Assembly: GCA_020860515.1 (NCBI GenBank) | Contig: JAJBUG010000035.1 | Coordinates: 46,947 to 110,946 of the forward strand | Direction: 5' to 3' | Length of the DNA stretch: 64,000 nucleotides | Origin: Bacteroidales bacterium | GTDB lineage: Bacteria > Bacteroidota > Bacteroidia > Bacteroidales > Muribaculaceae | Shown here: positions 1 through 9,000 of the stretch, in pieces | Layout of the letters: every line of letters starts with the position of its first letter | How positions within the stretch are numbered: position 1 is the first letter of the stretch | Position numbers and translations under genes: made by a program | Notes under the pieces: model-generated | The model's input: only the letters and a program-made list of their open reading frames with translations | The model's database searches: none | Told to the model about the DNA's origin: nothing

Positions 1-972
1 GCAGGTCACTGACCCACCGCTCCTTAATACATCCGCCTTTCTCAATTTGGCGACACCAGGCAGGCCATTTTCGGAGCGGCGGGTCAGTGACCTGCCGCAT
101 ACCAGGCGTGCCATTTTCGGGTGCAAGATTACATCCGCCTGTCGGAGGTTGGTGGGCGGCAGGTCACTGACCCGCCGCTCCTTAATACATCCGCCTTTCT
201 CAATTTGGCGACATCAGGCGTGCCATTTCAGGAGCGGTGGGTCAGTGACCTGCCGCACATCAGGCGTGCCATTTCAGGGAGCAAGATTACATCCGTATGG
301 CTTAGGTTGGTGGGCGGCAGGTCACTGACCCGCCGCTCCGAAATACATCCGCCTTTCTCAATTTGGCGACACCAGGCGTGCCATTTCAGGAGCGGCGGGT
401 CACTGACCTGCCGCACATCAGGCGTGCCATTTTCGGGTGCAAGATTACATCCGCCTGTCGGAGGTTGGTATGCAGCAGGTCACTGACCCGCTGCTCCTTA
501 ATACATCCGCCTTTCTCAATTTGGCGACATCAGGCGTGCCATTTTCGGAGCGGCGGGTCAGTGACCTGCCGCACATCAGGCGTGCCATTTTCGGGAGCAA
601 GATTACGTCCGCCTGTCGGAGGTTGGTATGCGGCAGGTCACTGACCCGCCGCTCCTTAATACGTCCGCCTTTCTCAATTTGGCGACGCCAGGCAGGCCAT
701 TTTAGGAGCGGCGGGTCAGTGACCTGCCGCATGTCAGGCGTGCCATTTTCGGGAGCAAGATTACGTCCGCCTGTCGGAGGTTGGTATGCGGCAGGTCACT
801 GACCCGCCGCTCCTTAATACGTCCGCCTTTCTCAATTTGGCGACGCCAGGCAGGCCATTTTAGGAGCGGCGGGTCAGTGACCTGCCGCATGTCAGGCGTG
901 CCATTTTCGGGAGCAAGATTACGTCCGCCTGTCGGAGGTTGGTATGCAGCAGGTCACTGACCCGCTGCTCCG
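1..972. repeat. Tandem array of 158-bp units made of alternating inverted repeats
   Basis: The element GCAGGTCACTGACC recurs at 1, 159, 317, 475, 633, 791 and 949, an exact 158-bp period with six full units and a partial seventh; the array is cut by the left window edge. In each unit a 23-bp arm beginning GCAGGTCACTGACC is followed about 50 bp later by its reverse complement ending GGTCAGTGACCTGC, so arms alternate along the array and any two neighbours can pair. Between the arms a sub-repeat (CATCAGGCGTGCCATTTT and variants) occurs twice per unit. Units differ by scattered substitutions such as acatccgcc/acgtccgcc. The period is not a multiple of three, so reading frames across it are accidental; I see no gene here. 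Confidence 0.92.
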
Positions 973-997
973 AAAATGGTATGCCTGATGAAAGAGT

Positions 998-1024
998 GGA
1001 GCGCATGGCGGTGGCCAGCGCTCC
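998..1024. repeat. GGAGCGC/GCGCTCC hairpin, copy 1
   Basis: Arms GGAGCGC and GCGCTCC enclose a further TGGC/GCCA pairing. A near-identical hairpin lies at 2406-2444, so the two copies flank the 1149-2055 gene pair. A pyrimidine-rich tail follows. It may be a terminator-like interspersed repeat. Confidence 0.7.
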
Positions 1025-1099
1025 ACTTCTCCTTTTCACATTTCTTTTAATTATACGAGGAGAAAAAGTCAACATAAAAGTTAACTTTTTCTTGTTTTG

Positions 1100-1131
1100 T
1101 TTGTTTAGTATTAAAATTATTAGTAACTTCG
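1100..1131 (+). promoter_or_regulatory. Bacteroidota-type promoter for the toxin-antitoxin pair
   Basis: A -33 TTTG at 1100-1103 and a -7 TAACTTCG (one mismatch to TAnnTTTG) at 1124-1131 are 20 bp apart. The predicted start near 1138 leaves about 11 nt before the ATG at 1149. Confidence 0.5.
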
Positions 1132-1148
1132 CATATAATTATTAGTTT

Positions 1149-1709
1149 ATGCGTTTTGTACCAATCCATAATAGAAATGTCTTTTCTGTTATCTTTGATA
1201 ACCAGGAAAATGACGAGTTCCACGAGGCCTTTAAACTGTGGCGAGACCTTGATTATCTATCAGAATATTTTGCTCGAAACTTTGAGCTTCTAAACACATC
1301 TTTCTGGAAAGAAGCAGGGTTATCTACAGAGAATATCGATGATGCATTAGATTGGGTAACTACCGATGCTTTAAATCTTCGACAATTAATTTATAAATTG
1401 TCATTAAATAGCAAAAATGGAATTTTACCAGATTTGGATAGATATTTTGAACCTCTTGATGGGCAATATTCTTTTGTTACTTCCTTAATCCCTTCAAAGG
1501 GATATGGGGTATTCCGACCTTCAATGATACGTCTTTATGCTATCAAACTTGACTCCAATTGTTATCTTGTGATACATGGAGGCATAAAGTTGACAGCTAT
1601 TATTGCTGATACACCTGAGTTAAATGAAGTGTTATTTCGTAAAATAGATTCTGTATTAGAATATTTTAAACGTAATGGCATTAGCGATGTTGATGATTTA
1701 ATTGAATAG
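1149..1709 (+). CDS. Putative type II toxin (RelE/HigB-like fold suspected)
   Basis: A 186-residue soluble protein with no signal peptide or membrane segment. The C-terminal half holds a stretch resembling the beta-sheet core of RelE/HigB-type toxins (PSMIRLYAIKLDSNCYLVI, then GGIKLT), but I cannot name catalytic residues and the family call is tentative. The main support is context: the next gene encodes an XRE-type helix-turn-helix protein and its possible TTG start at 1702 overlaps this gene's stop, the coupling seen in toxin-first (HigBA-like) modules. It is preceded by its own promoter, and both sides of the pair carry copies of the same two repeat families, which suggests movement or duplication of the block. 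Base composition is more AT-rich than the PUL genes. It could instead be an uncharacterised partner of the regulator. Confidence 0.55.
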   Translation: MRFVPIHNRNVFSVIFDNQENDEFHEAFKLWRDLDYLSEYFARNFELLNTSFWKEAGLSTENIDDALDWVTTDALNLRQLIYKLSLNSKNGILPDLDRYFEPLDGQYSFVTSLIPSKGYGVFRPSMIRLYAIKLDSNCYLVIHGGIKLTAIIADTPELNEVLFRKIDSVLEYFKRNGISDVDDLIE

Positions 1710-1713
1710 AATT

Positions 1714-2055
1714 ATGAGATTCGATGTTGAAAAATTTAAAAGTCTGGTAGAGGAAGCCGATCCTAAGATTAAGGCTGAGGATGACTTCGTATTGGAAAAC
1801 ATTGGTTGGATTGGTCTTTCTCTAAAAGTGGCCATCCGCGCCAGGAGCGTAATGCGCGAGAAAGGCATTACTCAGGTGCAACTCGCCGCATGGCTCAATG
1901 TTACAAAAGCACAAATAAGCAAGTTCTTATCGGGTAAAGAAAATCTCACACTCAGTACTATTGACAAGCTTCAACAAGCCTTAGGGGAAAATCTTATTTC
2001 TATCCCTTCTACCCAAAGTAAAAATTTGCAAACTTCGGAACCTGTGATGTCATAA
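1714..2055 (+). CDS. XRE-family HTH antitoxin/regulator
   Basis: A 113-residue protein from the ATG at 1714; a TTG at 1702 would add four residues and overlap the upstream stop. The central segment has the Cro/CI helix-turn-helix pattern: GITQVQLAAWLNVTKAQISK followed by FLSGKENLTLSTIDKLQQALG, typical of HigA/XRE antitoxins. The N-terminal third is probably the partner-binding part. It most likely represses the promoter at 1100-1131 and neutralises the upstream protein. The HTH call is firm; the antitoxin role is inferred from coupling to the upstream gene. Confidence 0.75.
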   Translation: MRFDVEKFKSLVEEADPKIKAEDDFVLENIGWIGLSLKVAIRARSVMREKGITQVQLAAWLNVTKAQISKFLSGKENLTLSTIDKLQQALGENLISIPSTQSKNLQTSEPVMS

Positions 2056-2087
2056 GTTAACTATGAAAAAGAAGAGCGTTGCCACGA

Positions 2088-2181
2088 CAAGCGACATCAG
2101 GCGTGCCATTTTCGGGAGCAAGATTACATCCACCTGGCTTAGGTCGGTGGGCAGCAGGTCACTGACCCGCTGCTCCTTATT
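2088..2181. repeat. Isolated partial copy of the 158-bp unit
   Basis: About 94 bp match the second half of the array unit (CATCAGGCGTGCCATTTT, then AGCAAGATTACATCC, ending in the GCAGGTCACTGACC arm). It lies on the far side of the toxin-antitoxin pair from the main array. Confidence 0.85.
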
Positions 2182-2206
2182 ACCTTTTGTTTGCTCTGAA
2201 TCATGA

Positions 2207-2273
2207 TGAAAAAAGAAATAAGCCCTCGAATATCGAGGGCGGGCCTTGGTGTTTCCCAACCAAGGGGGATACG
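2207..2273 (-). ncRNA. Candidate ~65-nt small RNA with two hairpins and a terminator
   Basis: A minus-strand promoter (2280-2310) predicts a start near 2273. The transcript would contain hairpin CCTTGGT/ACCAAGG (2265-2244), then a perfect GCCCTCGA/TCGAGGGC stem with a 3-nt loop (2240-2222), followed at once by a T-rich tract (TTATTTCTTTTTT), the form of an intrinsic terminator. No reading frame of note lies inside. Its family is unknown to me. Confidence 0.6.
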
Positions 2274-2279
2274 GTATTG

Positions 2280-2310
2280 CAAAGTTACATTCTTTTTCTT
2301 ATAAAACAAA
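2280..2310 (-). promoter_or_regulatory. Promoter of the candidate sRNA
   Basis: Read on the minus strand, TTTG (2310-2307), exactly 19 bp, then TAACTTTG (2287-2280) is a full match to the Bacteroidota housekeeping consensus. No minus-strand gene follows within reach except the hairpin pair at 2222-2265. Confidence 0.65.
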
Positions 2311-2405
2311 ATTTTTAAGAGGGAAAAGATAAAAATCTCATTAATTTAACATTTAAAAGTTAATTTTAACTACAATATCTTTGACTCATTTTACACATAT
2401 AGTGA

Positions 2406-2444
2406 AAAATGGGAGCGCATGGCGGTAGCCAGCGCTCCCATTTT
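2406..2444. terminator. GGAGCGC/GCGCTCC hairpin, copy 2
   Basis: The AAAATGGGAGCGC arm pairs with GCGCTCCCATTTT, extended inward by TGGC/GCCA, giving about 17 bp. It is flanked by A and T runs and could end transcription from either side; its core matches the hairpin at 998-1024. Confidence 0.6.
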
Positions 2445-2540
2445 CCTCTTTCACTTTTCTTACCTTGGTTTTCGGCTTGCTCCGCAATCCTCAACTAATG
2501 GCTTTATACTTAACCTAAATAGTTGAGATTAGTTGGATTT

Positions 2541-4028
2541 CTATTTTTCCAAATAAAGTTTTGATACCTTAATTGTTTGGCCACTTGCAACCCATTCTGC
2601 TGTTTTTAGAATGATGAGATTTACCTGAGTTAAATCAACTTTCTTTGTATTAATAGTATACTTATAATAAGTAGTACCATTATCTTCTCGTGTCCATTTT
2701 TCTGTGGGATCGCTGTCTGACATTACATACTCGACATCAGAAAGATTTGGATCAGTAGTTTCATATTCACCTGTATAGCAAAGATCGGCCAAAGTCAATT
2801 CTAACTTAGTATCATTTTGTGACAAAGTAGAAAGATTCTTATATCCCCAATAGCCTCCAGTGCTAACACCTAATTGAACATCTGAACCACTTACTTCACT
2901 GAGTTCTAAAATAATTTTTTTGTATTCTGATATGTCCATTACTGTTTCATTGAACCATCCTATAGCTGCATTACCAGCTCCAGTAAATGTCATTACATTA
3001 TTTTCCCAAGTGATATTATCCCCATTCCAATAGCTTTTAGCTGTCAATTGAAGCAAATCAAAATTTGAATCTTCTATTGTAGTTACAGAATTATTAGTCC
3101 AATCTTCACTCCAATCATCAGCTGTTGCAATTTGAGGATCGAAGGCAATCTTGTTAGAGACGATTTGAGGACCAGTGATAGAGGCAGAGATGGTGTAGCT
3201 CTTGCCAAGTGCATTATTAAGTTGAAGTTGAATAGGATTTACATCCAAAGCGGTTTCATTATTTGAGCCATCAACCAAAGTCAGATCATAAATAATCCAG
3301 TAAGTGCGATCTGAAGGAATAAGGAAATTCTTTGTAGATGTACCAGTAGTAATAGTGTTATTATCTACGGCTGCAATTTCATCGAATGAGAAGGTAAGTT
3401 CAAGATTATCACCTTGATCATACCAAGAAAGAGTTTCACAATTTAGATTTGCATGCTTTACCGCATTTGTAATCTTCACATTACCCTTAATGGTGTAATC
3501 CGTTGATTTGTTTTCAATCTGGAAACGAACGCGTGAGAGCATGTGCTTGAATGAGAGGTTCACTGCTTGATTTGCACCAATAGCCTGGGCTACTATACCA
3601 GTGTTCTTTGCACTACATATATCAGTTTCACCATCATTCTCATAGTAGAGTGCGGTGGAGGACATAGTGAAGTTGTGATTCTCTGCGGCGGGAGCTACAG
3701 CGTAGAAATTATACGTTTTACCAGCTTGCCATTCCTGTTCTTCAGAAACTACACTATTACCCCATGCACTACCAGTGTATTCTATTTTGGCACCATTGAA
3801 AACATCTGTGGTAACAGTAGGATCAGTATCATAATAATTAGCCCAGACATTGAAATCTGTCAAGTTACTGCTGCTAAGTTCAGTATAGGTTCGAGAAGCG
3901 TTTTTCACAGCGATGCCATCGAAGCTGATGGCGTTGCCGCTACGCGGGGCGTCAACCATGTCGTCGCTGCTGCAGCTGGCGGCGAAGAGGGCGAGGCCGG
4001 CCAGCCATAGGGTTTTTGTTAGTTTCAT
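2541..4028 (-). CDS. Fimbrillin-like (FimA/Mfa-type) lipoprotein
   Basis: A 495-residue lipoprotein: the signal peptide ends in a lipobox with Cys19 (FAASC), followed by a short SSDD stretch. The sequence after it (AISFDGIAV, then a Tyr/Trp-rich beta-sandwich with LSFKHMLSRVRFQIEN) is characteristic of the fimbrillin family of Bacteroidales, whose members are lipidated, exported, cleaved by a gingipain-like protease and polymerised into surface fimbriae. The C-terminal ~170 residues form another beta-sandwich, perhaps a tip or ligand-binding domain. It is the last gene of a minus-strand operon after DUF3575 and DUF5119 genes, 33 bp from the latter. The family is clear; whether it is a shaft or tip subunit cannot be told. 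Confidence 0.8.
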   Translation of the reverse strand: MKLTKTLWLAGLALFAASCSSDDMVDAPRSGNAISFDGIAVKNASRTYTELSSSNLTDFNVWANYYDTDPTVTTDVFNGAKIEYTGSAWGNSVVSEEQEWQAGKTYNFYAVAPAAENHNFTMSSTALYYENDGETDICSAKNTGIVAQAIGANQAVNLSFKHMLSRVRFQIENKSTDYTIKGNVKITNAVKHANLNCETLSWYDQGDNLELTFSFDEIAAVDNNTITTGTSTKNFLIPSDRTYWIIYDLTLVDGSNNETALDVNPIQLQLNNALGKSYTISASITGPQIVSNKIAFDPQIATADDWSEDWTNNSVTTIEDSNFDLLQLTAKSYWNGDNITWENNVMTFTGAGNAAIGWFNETVMDISEYKKIILELSEVSGSDVQLGVSTGGYWGYKNLSTLSQNDTKLELTLADLCYTGEYETTDPNLSDVEYVMSDSDPTEKWTREDNGTTYYKYTINTKKVDLTQVNLIILKTAEWVASGQTIKVSKLYLEK

Positions 4029-4061
4029 GATAGTTTATGTTTTTTGGTTTATTGAAATATT

Positions 4062-5127
4062 TTACATGTCGAGAATGATGTCCTCCCATTCGCCCCAGGT
4101 GTTGACGCCGACGTCGAAGCCGGAATCGCTGGGCTTATGACCTGAGTTTTCTTCCACCTTTACTCCGTAGATTTCAATTACGCCACCTTGGGGATGGCAT
4201 GCCACTTGGTCAGTCACGTCATAGTCAAGAGTCACAATATTGCCGCTCGTAAGCTTCAATTCGATATTGAGGCTGAATGTGCCTGGTTCGGTACGCGACG
4301 CGTAATAATCGTTGGGATAGTCGGGGATGCCGAATGATTTCACAGGAGCTTGCACACCCCAATCGAGGATATCAGCATCGAAGAGCACTGTGGCTTGGTC
4401 ATCGCTGGTGTGGCCAGTGGCCAAGCTCACGCCATCGGCCATTCCCGAAAGGGCGCCTCGGGCCAGCGTCACATATTCGATGCCCTCGTCAAAGTTAACT
4501 CGCACCAAATAAGTGAAAACCAAGGGTTTCATAGTCACCTCAAGGCGCTGGCAGGCGCCGGTGCCGAGGCTTACGAAGTCGCGAACGCAAGCCCCATAGA
4601 GCATATCGGGGGGGAGATACAGTAGATTCGGCGCGCGAAGCCACTCTGAAAGGATTGCCAGCGTACGACGCGCGGGTGCGACCGCTGGTCGTGACCATGG
4701 CAGTCATGATATCGTCAAGGTCCTTAAAGATAATGTACTCAGTGTCGTTGTTGTAGAAAATCATGTGGTGGGTGCCCTGAATCAGGCTCATGCGAGTGCC
4801 CGTGGGCTTCATATTGTATTCATGGCTTGTGCTCTGACCCTCACTATAAATCATAGCCGATAGGCCAGTAGGGATCTCTGGATTGAGGTCGGTGTAACGC
4901 ATACCGAAATTATGCTGGCTCCATTCATTTTCCCAATCGATGCCACCCTCGGCATAGTAATGCCAACGCTGTTCGTAAGAGGCAGCAATCTCCACATCGT
5001 AAACCGAAGCATGGTCAGGATGGTCATAACAGAGATCCTCGTAGTGGTAGCAGCTACTGAGAGCCAGCGTCACCCACACCGCAGCCACTAATTTGTAATT
5101 TGTAATTTGTAATTTGTAATTTCTCAT
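4062..5127 (-). pseudogene. DUF5119-family lipoprotein, frameshifted at a C7 tract
   Basis: Two adjacent minus-strand frames join into one ~354-residue DUF5119-type protein if one base is removed from the seven-C run (plus-strand G7 at 4608-4614). The upstream part (from ATG 5127) has a lipobox with Cys26 and reads well to SRAESTVSPP; the downstream part resumes as DMLYGACVRDF and runs to 4062. The start overlaps the stop of the DUF3575 gene by 4 bp (ATGA). Directly after the start codon lie 4.9 copies of a 7-bp repeat (5089-5122), which encode the odd NYKLQITNYKL leader. DUF5119 proteins accompany fimbrillin genes and are probably anchor or accessory subunits. The shift may be a real off-phase, a null mutation, or a homopolymer sequencing error. 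Confidence 0.8.
5089..5122. repeat. Heptamer tandem repeat TAATTTG, 4.9 copies, next to a start codon
   Basis: Four exact TAATTTG units and a six-base partial lie 3 bp inside the DUF5119 reading frame. The unit length is not a multiple of three, so gain or loss of one unit would shift the frame. Confidence 0.85.
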
Positions 5128-5798
5128 AAGACCGCTCCTCCTTTCTTCTTTTTGGCCAAGGCCCAGGGAGTCCACACAAATGTGATGCCGCCAGTGCAAG
5201 GACCGAAATATTGGCGCTTGTGAGTGCCAGTCCATACCAAGTGACCATCGATGCGGTCATATTTTTTATAATGTCCGCCCCAATAGCCTACGCCAACGTA
5301 GAAATCCACTGCCACATGGCTGCCGATTGGCAGGCGGAATCCATACTCCACGCCAGCCATATAATTCCAGCGATGCTCGTTGGACATCTGGCCGTGGTGC
5401 CTATGCGAGAAATCGTAGGTAAAGCCCTTGCCGAACACCCCGACGTGGTGGCCTCGGCGTGTGGCCAGTTCTTGCTTGCCGAACCAATAATTCACAGCTC
5501 CCTCCACGCCGTAGGTCTTCCAATGCACCACCGACTGATGGTCGAGCTTCCACCAAGAATGATGCCAGACGGCCGATGCGGAGAAATGGCGAGCGAATGG
5601 CATGTCGAAGCCGATATTGGGGATCAGGAAGCCGTCGAGCAGCACATTATTGGTGAATCCCAAAGCCAGCTGCTTGGCCTCCTTCGCCTCAATGCCAGCC
5701 TCGGCTGCGGGGGCCGCTGCCTTGGCGCTCTCCTGGGCTGCCAGCGATTGGCAAACCAAGATCAGCATTGCGAGAAGTAGGGTCTTATATGGTTTCAT
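5124..5798 (-). CDS. DUF3575-family outer membrane protein
   Basis: A 224-residue exported protein: signal peptide MKPYKTLLLAMLILVCQSLAAQ, an Ala/Glu-rich linker, then a small beta-barrel-like domain rich in Trp, Tyr, His and Gly (ALGFTNNVLLDGFLIPNIG; GVEYGFRLPIGSHVAVDFYV). This is the DUF3575 pattern, found in Bacteroidales at the head of fimbria-like operons. A stop/start overlap of 4 bp with the DUF5119 gene implies translational coupling. A minus-strand -7 box (5866-5873) lies upstream. The histidine- and arginine-rich mid-section (ATRRGHHVGVF, HRHHGQ) is notable, though its role is unknown. An envelope role in fimbria assembly or anchoring is inferred from context only. Confidence 0.75.
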   Translation of the reverse strand: MKPYKTLLLAMLILVCQSLAAQESAKAAAPAAEAGIEAKEAKQLALGFTNNVLLDGFLIPNIGFDMPFARHFSASAVWHHSWWKLDHQSVVHWKTYGVEGAVNYWFGKQELATRRGHHVGVFGKGFTYDFSHRHHGQMSNEHRWNYMAGVEYGFRLPIGSHVAVDFYVGVGYWGGHYKKYDRIDGHLVWTGTHKRQYFGPCTGGITFVWTPWALAKKKKGGAVL

Positions 5799-5865
5799 TG
5801 CTCTTTGTTTTTCAGGGGTCGATGTCGGTAATCTGCCGTGGGGACATTTGATAATTACGACGTTG

Positions 5866-5873
5866 CAAAATTA
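5866..5873 (-). promoter_or_regulatory. -7 box of the fimbrillin-like operon
   Basis: TAATTTTG on the minus strand matches TAnnTTTG about 70 bp upstream of the DUF3575 start. No TTTG lies at the right distance, so activation may be needed. Confidence 0.35.
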
Positions 5874-6004
5874 GGAAAAATATGGTCGGTGCACCTAACC
5901 ACCACGTACCAAACGATGTCACAAAATGTTCCAAACCGACTGTTCAAACCATTCAATCAGTGTTTTGCAAACAAACGGTTAACGCCTCTCCTATTTAATG
6001 TATG

Positions 6005-6012
6005 TATTTTTG
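6005..6012 (+). promoter_or_regulatory. -7 box of the GH5-GH43 gene
   Basis: TATTTTTG matches TAnnTTTG and lies 47 bp before the ATG at 6059. No -33 TTTG at the usual spacing was found, as is common for PUL promoters driven by a dedicated regulator. Confidence 0.4.
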
Positions 6013-6058
6013 CAACGTAAAATTTACCAGAGCAATATCATCAAAAACTATCAGGAAT

Positions 6059-9000
6059 ATGAACAAAAAAATTCAACTTCTGCTTCTGTCGCTGCTATGC
6101 GGCTTCTCGCTGGGCTGGGCCCAGTACGGAGTGCTTAGCCCGCTCCACGTAAGCGGTTCCCAGCTCCAAGATGAACAGGGCAACCACGTGGTGCTCCACG
6201 GCGTAATGGACACCCCAAGCCCCTATTTCAACAATGGCCGCTGGGGCTCATCGGCCAACACGGCCTACGCCTCGAAGTGCATCAGCTACTTCGACCAGCT
6301 CTTCACCGCCATCACCTCGATTGAGGATGGCGCTGCTTGCAATGTATTCCGCCTCCATCTCGATCCCTGCTGGTGCTTCGTGAATGCAGCCGATGAGAGC
6401 GACTTTGAGAAATTCCAGATGAGCCGCTTCAAGAGTGCTTGGGAAAAGATCTACCAACCCATTATTGAGACAGCCCTCGGCCATGGACTATATGTAGTGG
6501 TGCGTCCTCCGGGCGTCTGCCCCCAAACCATCCAGGTTGGCGGCGCTTATCAGGAATACCTAAATACTATATGGGAATATGTGGCAGCCGATGAATATAT
6601 CCGACAGAACGCTGGGTATATCTCGCTTGAGCTTGCCAATGAGCCAGTGGATGTGAAGGATGCCAACGGCAACAACCTAAACAGCGGCTCTACCCTGCGC
6701 GACTTCTTCCAGCCACTCTACGACACTATCCGCCAGCAAGGCTTCACTGGCATCGTGTGGGCTCCCGGCGCAGGCTACCAGAGCATCTACACTGGCTATG
6801 ACACATATCCCATGGTGGGCTACAACATCGGCTATGCCGTGCACTGCTATCCCGGCTGGTACAGCTGCAGCGACACTTCCTGCGACCCCGATGCCTTTAT
6901 CAACAACTTCACCAAGATGGTGCCTGTGGCTGGCGTGTCGCCAATAATCATCACCGAGGTTGACTGGAGCCCCGAAAAGGAAGGCGAAGGCAAATACAAC
7001 GAGTTCGGAGAATGGGTGCCTGCCAACTGGGGCACATGGGGCACCGCCTCTACCTCAAAGTGGGGCGCTGCCTTCAAGGCCATGATCGATTACTACGATG
7101 CTTCAATGACCCTATCAAGCACAGGTGTCTATTTGGATATCGATTCTTATATATTGAATGGAACCGTGCAACCCGCCATCAAAGATGTGGAGGAGGCTTG
7201 CGGCCCCGCTTGCTGGGATTGGTATCAGGAATATGCCAAGGTTAACTACGCTTACCCTACCTTTACCAACCGCTACTGCGCTGACCAAGGCAACGGCACC
7301 TATATCAACCCCATCATCAATGCCGACTTCCCTGATCCCGACCCAATCCGCGTGGGCGACACATTCTATATGAGCACCACCACAATGTTCCACTTCCCGG
7401 GTGCAACCATTATGAAATCTAAAGACCTGGTGAACTGGGAATATTGCTGCAACCCCCTGGAAAATGTGATTAACAACGAGGATGCCTTCAGCCTCAAGAA
7501 CGACCAGAACCGCTATGCACAAGGCATGTGGGCCAGCACCCTTAATTACTACGATGGCCGCTATTACCTGGGCTTCTTGGTAATGGGCAGCGCCGACGGC
7601 ACCAGCGGATACTACATGCTCGACACCGACGACATCGAAAATGGCACATGGCGCGTACGCATGCTTAAGGACGGCTTCTACGATGCTGGCATCCTTTTCG
7701 ACAATGACGGCAAGGTTTACATTGCTGCTGGCATCAACCACATCACTGTGTTTGAGCTCGATCCCAACAACGACTTTTCAATCAAGAGCAGCAAGGAAGT
7801 GATTGTGCGTGAGGATAGCGGTCTGGAAGGCAACCACATGTACCATATCGGAGATTACTATTATATATATAGCACCTACGGTGGCACCGAGGGCAGCCAA
7901 ACTATCTTCCGCTCCTCAAGCCCGATGGGCGACTATGAGGAGTGCAATGGGCGCCTAATTGCCAACCAGAGCATCCATCAAGGCGGCTTGGTTGACACTC
8001 CCAATGGCGAATGGTGGACTATTCTCTTCAAAGATGACGGCGCAGTGGGCCGCGTGCCTTATCTTGAACCGGTGACTTGGAACAACGGCTGGCCTACAAT
8101 CGGCAACAACGGCATCGACGTGAGCAAGGACGGCGCAGCCTACCCCAAGCCCAACGTAGGCCTGGCTTATCCCCGCACTTATATCCCCACCAACGATACA
8201 TTCACAAGTCTAACCTTAGGCATGCAGTGGCAATGGAGCCACCTGCCCGACAATTCGGCATGGAGCCTCACTGAGCACCCCGGCTATCTCCGCCTCTACA
8301 CCACTGGCATCGCCAGCGACCTGAAGCACGCGCGCAATTCGCTGACCCAGCGCATGCAATGCCTCCACTATGCTGGCACAGCCAACTCGAAGAAAAACAC
8401 CGTGTACGGCACCACCAAGATGGAAATCGGCGGAATGAACGATGGCGACCTCTGCGGATTGGCCATGTTCCAGGATCCATACAGCTATGTAGCTGTGAAG
8501 CAGGAGAATGGCAAGCGACGCATCGTGGTTTACTGCGAAGGCTACGACAATAATCCTGAGCAACTCTACGATGGCGACGAAATCACAGGCGATGTGATTT
8601 ATCTGCAAGCTCGCGCCAGCATGAGCAACAATCTCGTCACCTACTGGTACAGCACCGACAATGTAAATTGGGAGCGTGCCGTAAACAAGGGGTTCACCCT
8701 GCGCTACATAATCTCAATCTTTGTGGGCCAGCGCTTCTATCTCTTCAACTACGCTACCGAGAAGAATGGCGGATTTGTTGACATCGACTGGTTCAGCACC
8801 GAGCAGGAATTTGAAGAAAGCCGCTTCTATTCAGAGGAGAATTTGCAGACATTCTCGCCAGAAGACTTGATTTTCGACCACATGGAGACTGTTGACGAAA
8901 TCAAGATGCTCAACGGCGCAGTATATCAGCTGCCTATCTACGCAGTGATGGCAAGCGGCATGACCATGAACGTGGCTTCGAGCTGCTCATTCATCATCGA

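Noticed and set aside
1..972. CRISPR array
   Set aside because: The whole 158-bp unit repeats, including the stretches between palindromes; there are no unique spacers and no cas genes.
47..1075. Several overlapping frames of 60-120 codons on both strands of the repeat array
   Set aside because: They repeat themselves in shifted frames because 158 is not a multiple of three, and none resembles a protein family.
5128..5235. Longer N-terminus for the DUF5119 protein
   Set aside because: It would lie inside the DUF3575 coding region in another frame; the ATG at 5127 gives a lipoprotein signal and a 4-bp stop/start overlap.
7115..7741. Long minus-strand frame inside the GH5-GH43 gene, and similar ones inside other GC-rich PUL genes
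   Set aside because: These are antisense shadows of confirmed coding regions with no family resemblance, driven by codon bias.
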